Part shown: piece after piece, positions 1 through 10,904 of the stretch
Layout: each line of letters opens with the position of its first letter
Position numbering within the stretch: position 1 is the first letter of the stretch
DNA from: Solirubrobacterales bacterium
GTDB taxonomy: Bacteria; Actinomycetota; Thermoleophilia; Solirubrobacterales; 70-9
Direction: 5' to 3'
Length of the DNA stretch: 64,000 bases
Assembly (NCBI GenBank): GCA_017882505.1
Contig: JADGPJ010000003.1
Coordinates: 1-64,000, forward strand
The notes under the pieces: model-generated
What the model saw: only the letters and a program-made list of their open reading frames with translations
The model's database searches: none
What the model was told of the DNA's origin: nothing
Program-made: the position numbers and the translations under genes

Positions 1-890
1 ACCCCCTCGTCGATCGCCGCGATCGAGGTCCAGCGCCCCTCGCCCGAGTCCGAGACGCGGCCGGCGAAGTCGGAGAGGTCGGGCGATTCCTGCATCGCCG
101 CCGCGGTCAGGTCGAGCAGCCAGGAACCGACGACGCTGCCGCGGCGCCAGACCTCGGTGACCTCCGGCAGGTCGAGGTCGTACTGGTAGTACTCGGGGTG
201 ATCCAGCGGCGCCGTCTCGGCGTCCGCCTCGCGGCTGACTTTGCCGGCGTTGGCGTTCTTGAGGATGTTCAGACCCTCGGCGTAGGCGGCCATCATCCCG
301 TACTCGATTCCGTTGTGGACCATCTTCACGAAGTGGCCGGCGCCGTTGGGGCCGCAGTGGAGGTAGCCGTTCTCGGAGGGCGAGGGATCGCCGGAGCGGC
401 CCGGGGTGCGCTCGGCAGAGTCGACGCCCGGAGCCAGCGAGGCGAAGATCGGGTCGAGCCGCTCGACGGCGCGATCGGGGCCGCCGATCATCAGGCAGTA
501 GCCACGCTCGAGGCCGAAGACGCCGCCGCTGGTGCCGCAGTCGACGTAGTCGATCCCCTTCTGGCCGACCTTGGCGGCGCGACGAATGTCGTCGCGGTAG
601 TAGGAGTTGCCGCCGTCGATGATCGCGTCGCCGGACTCGAGCACCTCGGCGACGCCCTCGACGGTCTTCTCGGTGATCTCGCCGGCCGGAACCATCACCC
701 AGACCGAGCGCGGGGCCGGCATCGCCGAGGCCAGGTCCTGCAGCGAAGAGGCTCCTTCGGCTCCCTCGCCGACCAGTTCGGCGATCGCCTCCGGGTTGAC
801 GTCGTAGACGACGCACTTGTGGCCGTCCCGCATCAGGCGGCGAGCCATGTTGGCTCCCATGCGACCGAGGCCGACGATTCCGAGTTCCAT
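1..890 (-). CDS. gnd: 6-phosphogluconate dehydrogenase (decarboxylating), 3' part outside window
   Basis: Minus-strand translation from ATG at 890: MELGIVGLGRMGANMARRLMRDGHKCVVYDVNPEAIAEL..., Rossmann GLGRMG motif; next to zwf. Confidence 0.9.
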   Translation of the reverse strand, partial: MELGIVGLGRMGANMARRLMRDGHKCVVYDVNPEAIAELVGEGAEGASSLQDLASAMPAPRSVWVMVPAGEITEKTVEGVAEVLESGDAIIDGGNSYYRDDIRRAAKVGQKGIDYVDCGTSGGVFGLERGYCLMIGGPDRAVERLDPIFASLAPGVDSAERTPGRSGDPSPSENGYLHCGPNGAGHFVKMVHNGIEYGMMAAYAEGLNILKNANAGKVSREADAETAPLDHPEYYQYDLDLPEVTEVWRRGSVVGSWLLDLTAAAMQESPDLSDFAGRVSDSGEGRWTSIAAIDEG

Positions 891-947
891 CAAAACCTCC
901 GCGGTGAGCGCTGCAGGGAAGGGTGGGCGCAATCCTAGGCGCTCGAC

Positions 948-992
948 CGAGATTGCAGTTGACCCCGCCATGCCGGGCTAAATGCAATCTCG
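948..992. promoter_or_regulatory. 10-bp inverted repeat in the divergent gnd/zwf promoter region
   Basis: CGAGATTGCA (948-957) and TGCAATCTCG (983-992) are perfect reverse complements between divergent start codons. Confidence 0.45.
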
Positions 993-1030
993 CGCTCGCC
1001 GGGAGGCGAAAGGGATAGCCTGCGCGGCGA

Positions 1031-2434
1031 ATGAGCAAGGGCGCTCCGAAACACGACGCCGCCGCCGCCGACGTGCTGGCGATCTTCGGCATCAGCGGCG
1101 ACCTGGCGAAGAAAATGACCTTCCGGGCGCTCTACCGGCTCGAGGCCGCCGGCAAGCTCGAGTGCCCGATCGTCGGCGTCGCGATCGACGACTGGGACGA
1201 CGAGAGGCTGCGCCGGCACGCCCGCGAGTCGATCGCCGGCTCGGTCGGCGACCCCGACGAGGACGTCTTCAGCCGGCTCGCCGCCCGCCTCTCCTACGTC
1301 CAGGGCGACTACACCGACGCCGACACCTTCAAACGGGTCGGGGTGGCGCTCGGCGGCGCCGAGCACCCGGTCTTCTACCTGGAGATACCCCCTTTCCTCT
1401 TCTCGACCGTGGTCGGCGGGCTCGGTCAGGCCGGCCTGACCGAGAACGCGCACGTGGTGATCGAGAAGCCCTTCGGTCACGACCTCGAATCGGCCCGGGC
1501 GCTCAACGCCGAACTCTGCGTGGTGCTCGAGGAGGAGCAGATCCTGCGGATCGACCACTACCTCGGCAAGGAGCCGGTGATGGACATCACCTACCTGCGC
1601 TTCGTCAACTCGATCCTGGAGCCGGTCTGGAACCGGGAGCACGTCAGCCACGTGCAGATGACGATCGCCGAGGACTTCGGCGTCGACGACCGCGGCCGCT
1701 TCTACGACGCGGTCGGGGCGATGCGCGACGTGATCCAGAACCACGCCCTGCAGGTGCTCGGCCTGGTCGCGATGGAGCCGCCGACCGGCAACCACCACGA
1801 CTCGATCCGCGACAAGAAGCTGGAGCTGTTCAAGGCGATGCGCGCCGCCGACCCCAAGCGCTACGTGCGCGGCCAGTACGAGGGCTTCCTCGACGTCAAG
1901 GACGTGGCGCCGGGCTCGACCACCGAGACCTTCGCCGCGGTCGAGCTGGAGATCGACAACTGGCGCTGGAGCGGCGTCCCCTTCTTCATCCGCGCCGGCA
2001 AGTGCATGCCGTCGAAGTCGAGCGAGGTGACCGCGGTCTTCCGGCGGCCGCCGCAGCTGGGCATCGGACACGGCAAGACGCCGGAGCCGAACAAGATGAC
2101 CTTCCGGATCGAGCCGGTACCGGGGTCGCGGATGCGGATGTACGCGAAGAAGGCCGGCGAGGAGGCATTCGAGCCGGCTGACCTCGAGGTGCTGTTCGAG
2201 AAAGTCCCGGGCGAGGACCCCGAGCCCTACGAGCGCCTGCTCGGCGACGCGATCGCCGGCCGCCACCCCCTCTTCACCCGCCAGGACGCCGTCGAAGAGA
2301 CCTGGCGCGTGGTGCAGCCGCTGCTCGACGAACCGGGCCCGGTCCTCCCCTACGCGCCCGACACCTGGGGGCCGAAGGAGGCCAACGACCTGACCCGCGG
2401 CATAGCCCAGTGGTCGGAGCCCTGGCTGCCCTGA
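1031..2434 (+). CDS. zwf: glucose-6-phosphate 1-dehydrogenase
   Basis: FGISGDLAKKMTFRALYRL N-terminus and RIDHYLGKE active-site motif. Confidence 0.95.
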   Translation: MSKGAPKHDAAAADVLAIFGISGDLAKKMTFRALYRLEAAGKLECPIVGVAIDDWDDERLRRHARESIAGSVGDPDEDVFSRLAARLSYVQGDYTDADTFKRVGVALGGAEHPVFYLEIPPFLFSTVVGGLGQAGLTENAHVVIEKPFGHDLESARALNAELCVVLEEEQILRIDHYLGKEPVMDITYLRFVNSILEPVWNREHVSHVQMTIAEDFGVDDRGRFYDAVGAMRDVIQNHALQVLGLVAMEPPTGNHHDSIRDKKLELFKAMRAADPKRYVRGQYEGFLDVKDVAPGSTTETFAAVELEIDNWRWSGVPFFIRAGKCMPSKSSEVTAVFRRPPQLGIGHGKTPEPNKMTFRIEPVPGSRMRMYAKKAGEEAFEPADLEVLFEKVPGEDPEPYERLLGDAIAGRHPLFTRQDAVEETWRVVQPLLDEPGPVLPYAPDTWGPKEANDLTRGIAQWSEPWLP

Positions 2435-2437
2435 CGG

Positions 2438-2483
2438 CGACGGGCCGAATTACCTCCAAATAGGGTATTTCAGGCCAATCAAC
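2438..2483. repeat. intergenic quasi-palindromic element, first copy
   Basis: CGACGGGCCGAATTACCTCCAAATAGGGTATTTCAGGCCAATCAAC, just after the zwf stop codon. Confidence 0.55.
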
Positions 2484-2523
2484 ACGGAATGCCTAGCGTC
2501 TTGCTAGGTTTTGGGCGGCCTAA

Positions 2524-2537
2524 TTAGGGCCGCCTAA
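2524..2537. promoter_or_regulatory. TTAGG-N4-CCTAA dyad next to efeU start (candidate iron-responsive operator)
   Basis: TTAGGGCCGCCTAA; same arms and spacing as the site upstream of efeO (4640-4653). Confidence 0.5.
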
Positions 2538-2538
2538 C

Positions 2539-3429
2539 ATGATCCCCACCTTCGTCATCACCTTGAGAGAGGGCGTCGAGGCCGCCCTCATCGTCGGCAT
2601 CATCGCCGCCTTCCTGGCCAAGGAGGGCCGCCGCGATGCGATTCGGCAGATGTGGCTCGGCGTGGCGATCGCGATCGGCCTCTGCGTCGGCGTCGCCGTG
2701 ATCCTCGAAATCGTCGGCCAGGACCTGCCGCAGAAACAGCAGGAGGGGCTGGAGACGGTGATCAGTCTGATCGCGGTCTCGGCGGTCACCTACATGATCG
2801 TCTGGATGCGCCGCAACGCTCGCGGCATCAAGGCGACGCTCGAGGGCGAGGCGGCCTCGGCGCTGGCGGCCGGCTCGACGATGGCGCTCGTCGCGATGGC
2901 CTTCCTCGCGGTCCTGCGCGAGGGCCTCGAGACCTCGGTCTTCCTCCTCGCCGCCTTCCAGCACTCGACCGACGCCACCGCCGCCAGCTCGGGGGCGGTG
3001 CTGGGACTGGTCGCGGCGATCGCGATCGGCCTCGGCCTCTACCGCGGCGGCGTCCGGATCAACCTCTCGCGCTTCTTCCGCTTCACCGGCCTGGTGCTCG
3101 TCTTCGTCGCCGCCGGGTTGATCGCGACCGCCGCCCACACCGCGCACGAGGCGGGCTGGATCAACGGGCTCCAGGGCCAGGCGATCGACCTCTCCTGGCT
3201 GGTCCAGCCGGGGACGATCTCCGGCTCGCTGCTGACCGGGATGCTGGGGCTGCAACCGAGCCCGACCGTGATCGAGGCGCTCGTCTACGTCCTCTACGCG
3301 TTGCCGATGGCGCTCTACGTTCTCTGGCCGGACCGCTTCCGCCGCGTTCGCGGCAGCCGGGTCACGAGCCGCCGCCAGGGCGCCCCGGCTGGCACCCCTG
3401 CGCTGAGTTCCTCTCCCGACCTTCGATGA
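2539..3429 (+). CDS. efeU: FTR1-family iron permease EfeU
   Basis: MIPTFVITLREGVEAALIVGIIAAFL and LREGLET motifs (REGxE), polytopic; followed by efeB/efeO. Confidence 0.9.
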   Translation: MIPTFVITLREGVEAALIVGIIAAFLAKEGRRDAIRQMWLGVAIAIGLCVGVAVILEIVGQDLPQKQQEGLETVISLIAVSAVTYMIVWMRRNARGIKATLEGEAASALAAGSTMALVAMAFLAVLREGLETSVFLLAAFQHSTDATAASSGAVLGLVAAIAIGLGLYRGGVRINLSRFFRFTGLVLVFVAAGLIATAAHTAHEAGWINGLQGQAIDLSWLVQPGTISGSLLTGMLGLQPSPTVIEALVYVLYALPMALYVLWPDRFRRVRGSRVTSRRQGAPAGTPALSSSPDLR

Positions 3430-4599
3430 CCCCAATCAGCCGCCGCCGCCTGCTGGCGTCCGCCGGCATCGGCGCCGCGGGGATCGGCCTCGGCGCCGGC
3501 GGCTATCTGGTCGGCCAGGGCACGGCGGAGGCCGGCGGCGAAGGCACCGGCAGCGTTCCCTTCTACGGCGAGCACCAGGCCGGCATCGACACCCCCGCCC
3601 AGGATCGGCTCCATTTCGCCTCCTTCGACCTGCTGACCGACAACCGCGCCGAGCTGCGCGAACTGATGCGCGAGTGGTCGCGAGCGGCAGCGGATATGAC
3701 CGCCGGCGAGTTGATCGGCGACGTCAACGAGATGCAGCTGGCGCCGCCCGACGACACCGGCGAGACCGTCGGCCTGCTCCCCTCGAGCCTCACCGTCACC
3801 TTCGGCTTCGGTCCGAGCCTGTTCGAGCGGCGCGGGCTCGGGCTCGCGGCCAAGCGCCCGGCGGCGTTGCGCCAGATCCCACCGCTCTGACGACCCCCAG
3901 GTCGTCTTCCACGCCGTCCGCAACCTGGCCCGGATCGGCCGCGGCACGGTGGCGATGCGCTGGTCCCAGCTCGACTTCGGGCGCACCGCGAGCACCAGCC
4001 GCGGCCAGGACACGCCGCGCAACCTGATGGGGATGAAGGACGGCACCGCCAACATCCGCGCCGAGGACACCGACGCGATGAGCCGCTTCGTCTGGGTCGG
4101 CGGCGAGGGCCCGGCCTGGATGCGCGGTGGCAGCTACCTGGTCACGCGCCGGATCCGGATGCTGCTCGAGGTCTGGGACCGCTCCTCGCTGGAAGACCAG
4201 GAGCGGACGATCGGCCGCCACAAGTACAGCGGCGCGCCGCTCGGCGCTCACCCCGAGTTCGACCCGCTCGACCTCGACGCCGGGAAGGACGGCCAGCCGG
4301 CGATCCCGGTCGACGCCCACGTGCGGCTCGCCTCGGCCCAGGTCAACGACGGCGAGCGGATCCTGCGCCGCGGCTACTCCTTCACCGACGGCGTCGACGA
4401 GCGGCTCGGCGAGCTCGAAGCCGGTCTCTTCTTCATCTGCTTCCAGCGCGACCCCGAGAGGCAGTTCGTCGCGATCCAGCGCCGGCTCGGCTCCTCCGAC
4501 GCCCTCAACGAGTACATCAAGCACGTCGGCAGCGCCGTCTTCGCGGTCCCACCCGGCGCCCCGCCGGGCGGCTACGTCGGCCAGACGCTGCTCGGCTGA
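3426..4599 (+). pseudogene. efeB: EfeB, Tat-exported Dyp-type peroxidase; reading frame interrupted near 3885-3890
   Basis: N-terminal part in frame of 3426 (MTPISRRRLLASAGIGAAG... to KRPAALRQIPPL*); homology resumes in another frame at 3889 (DDPQVVFHAVRNLARIGRGTVAMRWSQLDFGRTASTSRGQDTPRNLMGMKDGTANI...). The conserved segment with the GGDLCVQACAD motif is missing. Confidence 0.8.
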
Positions 4600-4639
4600 G
4601 CCCCACAGCGCTTAATCCGACTTCTCTTGTCGGTCTTTG

Positions 4640-4653
4640 TTAGGGTGCCCTAA
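4640..4653. promoter_or_regulatory. TTAGG-N4-CCTAA dyad upstream of efeO
   Basis: GTTAGGGTGCCCTAAC (4639-4654), perfect 7-bp arms with 2-bp centre. Confidence 0.5.
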
Positions 4654-4691
4654 CTCTCGTCCCGACACACCCAGCATGGAGCCTCGCCCAG

Positions 4692-5822
4692 ATGAATCGA
4701 ATCCCCGTCCGCGCGGCACTCACCGCCGGCGTCGCCGGCCTCCTCGCCGTCTTCGCGACCGCCTGTGGCTCCAGCGACGAGGCGCCGGCCGGCGCCGCCA
4801 AGATGAGCATCAAGCTGACCGACGCCGGCTGCGATCCCCACGACGCCAAGGCGCCGGCGGGACCGATCAACTTCGAAATCGAAAACGACGGCAGCTCCAA
4901 GGTGACCGAGATGGAGGTGCTCGACGGGGAAACGATCCTCGGCGAGAAGGAGAACCTGACCGAAGGCCTCAGCGGCAGCTTCTCGCTGACCCTCGAGAAG
5001 GGCGAGTACACCCTCCGCTGCAACGGCGGCTCCGCCGAAGACGGCACGCTGACGGTCAGCGGCGAGCTCGAGTCGGGCAACAGCCCCGGGGTCGGAAAGG
5101 CGATCGCGCGCTACCGCGAATACCTCGAGCAGAACACAGCCGAGCTGGTCGCGACGACGAAGCCGTTCGTCGCCGCCGTCGTCGCCGGCAACGTCGCCGA
5201 GGCGAAATCGCTGTACGCGGCGGCGCGGATCCCCTACGAGCGGATCGAGCCGGTGGCCGAGTCCTTCGGCGACCTCGACCCCCGCATCGACGCCCGCGCC
5301 AACGACGTCCCGGCGAGCGAATTCGAGGGCTTCCACCGGATCGAGAAGGCGCTCTGGACCGGAGGCACCGCCAAGGGCATGGCTCCCGTCGCCAAGCGGC
5401 TGCAGGCCGACGTCGAAGAACTGCAGGCCAAGGTGAAGACGGTCGAGCTGCAGGCGGTCCAGATCGCCAACGGCGCCAACGAGCTCCTCGGCGAGGTCTC
5501 CGCCTCGAAGATCACCGGCGAGGAGGAGCGCTACTCCCACATCGACCTGGTCGACTTCGAGGCCAACGTCGAAGGGGCCGAAGCGGCCTTCGACGCGGTC
5601 GAGCCGCTGCTCAGCGCCGGCGACCCGAAGCTGGCGAAGGAAATCGAAGCCGACTTCGGGAAGGTCTACGCGACGCTGAAGCCCTACCGCCGCGACAACG
5701 GGTTCGTCTCCTATACGGAGCTGACGGCGGCGGACACGCGCAAGCTGGCCCAGTCGATCGACGCCCTCGCCGAGAAGCTGAGCGAGGTGCCGGCGGCGAT
5801 TGTCACGGGGGAACAGAGCTAG
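4692..5822 (+). CDS. efeO: EfeO-type iron uptake lipoprotein (cupredoxin + M75/imelysin domain)
   Basis: Lipobox-like FATAC, cupredoxin-like N-terminus, imelysin-like C-terminal part (ELVATTKPFVAAV..., FHRIEKALWTGG...). Confidence 0.85.
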   Translation: MNRIPVRAALTAGVAGLLAVFATACGSSDEAPAGAAKMSIKLTDAGCDPHDAKAPAGPINFEIENDGSSKVTEMEVLDGETILGEKENLTEGLSGSFSLTLEKGEYTLRCNGGSAEDGTLTVSGELESGNSPGVGKAIARYREYLEQNTAELVATTKPFVAAVVAGNVAEAKSLYAAARIPYERIEPVAESFGDLDPRIDARANDVPASEFEGFHRIEKALWTGGTAKGMAPVAKRLQADVEELQAKVKTVELQAVQIANGANELLGEVSASKITGEEERYSHIDLVDFEANVEGAEAAFDAVEPLLSAGDPKLAKEIEADFGKVYATLKPYRRDNGFVSYTELTAADTRKLAQSIDALAEKLSEVPAAIVTGEQS

Positions 5823-5857
5823 AGGCTCAGACGGGGAGCTCTGGCCGGGCGGGGCCT

Positions 5858-5922
5858 GGCGAGGGAGGAGGGGCCTGCGGGCGGGCCAAACTGGGTCCGT
5901 TCTCGGCCCCTCCTCCCTCGCC
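5858..5922. terminator. long stem-loop downstream of efeO
   Basis: Perfect 18-bp inverted repeat GGCGAGGGAGGAGGGGCC (5858-5875) / GGCCCCTCCTCCCTCGCC (5905-5922), 29-nt spacer, no T-tract. Confidence 0.6.
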
Positions 5923-6074
5923 ACCCACCCGGTCAGCGGCTTCCGGCCGAGGGTTGAGCCGTGCCGTGGGTGGGTCCGAGCCGCCGGCTGGCGGTGCTGC
6001 TGCCGAATTTCGGTCGGCGGAAAGTCCAGGATCGGGGGGCATGGCCCATCCGCTGAGTTGCTTAAGGTCGGTGG

Positions 6075-7634
<1,560 letters not shown>

Positions 7635-7675
7635 GCCGAGCCATCGGCCGGCGCCTCCCGGGCGCGGCGAGGGGC

Positions 7676-7719
7676 CTTCACAGATCGGTCACGGCTTGGC
7701 CACCAATCGGCCACATCTG
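7676..7719 (+). promoter_or_regulatory. four tandem 11-bp repeats resembling a PHO box array
   Basis: CTTCACagatc GGTCACggctt GGCCACcaatc GGCCACatctg, exact 11-bp period, 52-95 bp upstream of the 7771 start codon. Confidence 0.45.
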
Positions 7720-7770
7720 GGGAAGACGGCGGCTCTAGCTTCGGGCGGCACCTACTGAAAGGACCCGAAG

Positions 7771-8901
7771 ATGAGACGTGCCCTTGCCACTGCCGCGGTG
7801 CTCGTTCTGGCCGCGCTGACCTCGGTCTCCGTCGCCACCGCGCACGATGGCCATTCCAACGACAACCATCACGGCTTCAACGACCAGCGCGGCCACTCCG
7901 AGGAGCGCTCAAACCGTCCCGTCACCTACGCCGTGATCGGCGATACCCCCTATGGCCAGCCGCAGATCGAGAACTTTCCCAACGACGTGGCCGAGATCAA
8001 CGCCGACCGGCAGGTCAGCCTGGTCCTGCACCTGGGCGACATCAAGAACGGCTCGAGCGAATGCTCGACCAGTTACTTCGAACAGATCCGCGCCGACTTC
8101 AACCTCTTCGCGGACCCGTTCGTCTACACGCCCGGCGACAACGAGTGGACCGACTGCCACCGCGCCAACAACGGTGCCTACTGGCCGGCTGGCCCGGTCC
8201 TCAACGGCGACGTCCGTCCGGCCCGCCTCGAAGAGATCCACCGGATCTTCTTCGACCATCCCGGCTGGACCCTGGGTCAGCAGCCGCGGCGTGTCGAGAC
8301 GCAGGGAGGTCGCTACGTCGAAAACGTGCTCTGGAACGAGTCGAACGTCGAGTTCGGTGACCTCAACGTCCCCGGCTCCAACAACGACTGGCTTCCCTGG
8401 TTCGGCCAGCCGCAGACCAGCTCCCAGATCGACGAGGTCACCAGCCGCACCGAAGCCGACCTGGCCTGGATGGCCCGGATCTTCGACCGCGCTCGCGACG
8501 AGCACGCTAAAGCGGTGGCGATCGGCATCCAGGCCGACATGTGGGACCCGGCGATCGAGGGCGACCCGATCCAGTACGACCATTTCCAGCCGATCGTGCA
8601 GGCGCTCGCGCGCGAAGCGCTGCGCTTCGGCGGGCCGGTGCTGCTGATGAACGGCGACTCCCACAAGTTCGTCGACGATCATCCCCTCGCCGACCCGAGC
8701 CGGCCGCAGAACAAGAGCATCTACGGCATCACCCAGGACGTCCCCAACCTGCGGCGGATCACCGTCAACGGCAGCACCACCCCCTGTCACGAGTGGCTGA
8801 AGCTGACCGTCGACCCCCGCACCTCCGCGGTGTTCAGCTACGTCCGCGAGCAGTTCGCCAGACAGCCGGGCTTCGACCCCACGGTCTGCCCCTCGAAATA
8901 G
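7771..8901 (+). CDS. secreted metallophosphoesterase-like protein
   Basis: Signal peptide, then TYAVIGDTPYG...LVLHLGDIKNG...YTPGDNEWTDC...LMNGDSHKF: calcineurin-like metal-ligand order. Confidence 0.75.
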   Translation: MRRALATAAVLVLAALTSVSVATAHDGHSNDNHHGFNDQRGHSEERSNRPVTYAVIGDTPYGQPQIENFPNDVAEINADRQVSLVLHLGDIKNGSSECSTSYFEQIRADFNLFADPFVYTPGDNEWTDCHRANNGAYWPAGPVLNGDVRPARLEEIHRIFFDHPGWTLGQQPRRVETQGGRYVENVLWNESNVEFGDLNVPGSNNDWLPWFGQPQTSSQIDEVTSRTEADLAWMARIFDRARDEHAKAVAIGIQADMWDPAIEGDPIQYDHFQPIVQALAREALRFGGPVLLMNGDSHKFVDDHPLADPSRPQNKSIYGITQDVPNLRRITVNGSTTPCHEWLKLTVDPRTSAVFSYVREQFARQPGFDPTVCPSK

Positions 8902-8909
8902 GAACCGGC

Positions 8910-8945
8910 CACCGCCCGGTGCGCCCAGCGGCGCACCGGGCGGTG
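8910..8945. terminator. bidirectional hairpin between convergent genes
   Basis: CACCGCCCGGTGCGCC-CAGC-GGCGCACCGGGCGGTG, perfect 16-bp stem with 4-nt loop. Confidence 0.75.
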
Positions 8946-8974
8946 CGCTCGGTCCCTCGACCCGCCGCGCGGCG

Positions 8975-10837
8975 CTAGCGGGGCTTGCGCTGGAGCGTCG
9001 GCAGGCTGACGCTGAGGTCCGAGCTGCGGACCGTGAAGGGGACGGTGCCCGACTGGTAGTAGGGGGCATCGCGGCCGAGCAGCTCGAGCTGGACCGTGTG
9101 GCCCTTGGCGAAGCGGTAGCCGTTGCCGTGCAGCTGGAATTCGATTTCGCCGCTCTGGCCGTTTTCGAGCGCGTAGACGCCGCGGCTGACGAGCAGCTGG
9201 GTGCCTTCGGGGGAGATGTCCCAGAGGCGGGCGTCGATCTGGCCGTACTGGCCGGTGCTGCCGATCTTGGCCTTGACCGTCGGCAGGCCCAGCATCGTGA
9301 AGCCGCCGCTGACCGTCCGCGAGTAGGTGGCGACGTTGGGCTCGGCGGTGACCGGGATCGTCTTGCAGGCTTCGGTCGTGCCGAAGACCGGATCGTAGGT
9401 TTTGGCGACGGTCGGGTCGCCGCCGGCCGAGGTGAATTCCTGACCGGCGCTGGAGCCGAAGCTGAAGCTGCCGGGGTGCAGCGCCTTCCAGCCCTTGCTC
9501 TTGTAGGGACCGCCGTCGGGGGCGATTATCGGGCAGGTCTGGGTGAAGGCGGTGACCGATCCCGGCGCCGGTCCCTTCTTCTTCGCGCCGAGCAGATACG
9601 CGGCGAAGAACTTGGCCGCCTGGTTGTTGAAGTAGTGGTTGGTGGCGGCCTTGTTGGAGCCGCGACTATGGCCGAGGTCGCCGAACTGGAGGCTGACCGG
9701 CGCCTTCTTGTCGAGCGAGCGCAGATAGTCGTAGACGCGGAGGCCCTGTTCGACCGGGAAGAGTTCGTCGGTCCAGCCGCTCTGGATCAGCAGCGGCGCC
9801 GGCGTCGAGGCGCCCTTGAGGAATCGCAGCGGATAGCCGCCGTTGTTGGCGTAGATCCCCTTCAGCGCGGTCTGCGCTTCGGCGTTGAAGGGCTGGCCCG
9901 CGTCGATGTAGGCCTTGTCCTGGGTGACGTTGGCTTCGCTGTCGGCGCAGGGCGTCGACGCCGGCGCGCCACCGCAGTAGTAGCCGTTGAGGACGCCGCT
10001 CAGGTAGAGGCCGTTGAGGAAGCTCGAAATAGGCACCCCGGGCGGTTCCAGGCTCTGCTGCGCCGGCGACACTTCGGTGTCGAGGAAGCGGCCGTTGGGA
10101 ACCAGCGCCGAGACCAGGTCCGACCAGGGCCAGCGCGGGTAGGCGGCGGCGATCTTCATCTTCTTGCCGTCCGGGCTGCGCCAGGGGGCCAGCTTGCCGT
10201 TCGGCTTGCGGATCTTGTCGGCGAGGAAGGCCAGCTCCATGCTCTGGCCGCCGCCGTAGGAGATCCCGGTGACGCCGATGTCGCGCGGCTTGACCACCCC
10301 TTCGTCGGCCAGCAGACCGAGCAGGTACTGGGTGTCGCGGGCCTCGTAGCGGCTGTTGGCGAGGCGGATGTAACCGAGGCCGCAGGCCCCGCTGTGGTCG
10401 CCGTTGGTGCCGCCGCCGCAGGAGTTGCCGAAGCCGCGGGCGGTGTAGTTGACGACCGCGTAGCCACGGTGGGCGTAGAAGTTGTTGTTGTAGCGGTAGA
10501 TCGTCGAGCCGTTGCCGGCTTCGTCGGGCGCCGGCCCCCCCGGCGAGGTGGTCTCGAAGTTCGTCTTGTTGCCGCCGAAGCCGTGCAGCATCACGATCGT
10601 CGGGAACGGGCCCTTGCCCGTTTCGGGGAGGGTGACGTCGACGTCGAGCGGGATCCCGTCGAAGGAGGGGACCCGGGAGGCGGAGTCGGCGGTGGGGCAG
10701 AAGCGGACGCCGTTCTCGGCGACGCAGGGATGGCCGAAAGGGGCCAGGGGCGCGGCGCTGGCCGAAGCGGCCGCGGCCAGAACGACGAGCGCAACCGCCG
10801 TTGCAGCCAGCCGAGATCTGAGCCCTCTCCTCACCAC
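8975..10837 (-). CDS. secreted CocE/NonD-type alpha/beta hydrolase (X-Pro dipeptidyl-peptidase S15-like)
   Basis: Signal peptide; MLHGFGGNKTNFE, GVTGISYGGGQSMELA nucleophile elbow; C-terminal jelly-roll-like region. Start chosen at the GTG giving a signal peptide; ORF is open to 10969. Confidence 0.7.
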   Translation of the reverse strand: MVRRGLRSRLAATAVALVVLAAAASASAAPLAPFGHPCVAENGVRFCPTADSASRVPSFDGIPLDVDVTLPETGKGPFPTIVMLHGFGGNKTNFETTSPGGPAPDEAGNGSTIYRYNNNFYAHRGYAVVNYTARGFGNSCGGGTNGDHSGACGLGYIRLANSRYEARDTQYLLGLLADEGVVKPRDIGVTGISYGGGQSMELAFLADKIRKPNGKLAPWRSPDGKKMKIAAAYPRWPWSDLVSALVPNGRFLDTEVSPAQQSLEPPGVPISSFLNGLYLSGVLNGYYCGGAPASTPCADSEANVTQDKAYIDAGQPFNAEAQTALKGIYANNGGYPLRFLKGASTPAPLLIQSGWTDELFPVEQGLRVYDYLRSLDKKAPVSLQFGDLGHSRGSNKAATNHYFNNQAAKFFAAYLLGAKKKGPAPGSVTAFTQTCPIIAPDGGPYKSKGWKALHPGSFSFGSSAGQEFTSAGGDPTVAKTYDPVFGTTEACKTIPVTAEPNVATYSRTVSGGFTMLGLPTVKAKIGSTGQYGQIDARLWDISPEGTQLLVSRGVYALENGQSGEIEFQLHGNGYRFAKGHTVQLELLGRDAPYYQSGTVPFTVRSSDLSVSLPTLQRKPR

Positions 10838-10904
10838 TTGCGAGCATACGCCTCTCTCGCCGTGTTGAAGAGGCCATGCCCTCGCCCGGTTGAAGAATTC
10901 ACCG

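Noticed and set aside
198-938. 246-aa plus-strand ORF
   Set aside because: Antisense to gnd; no motif.
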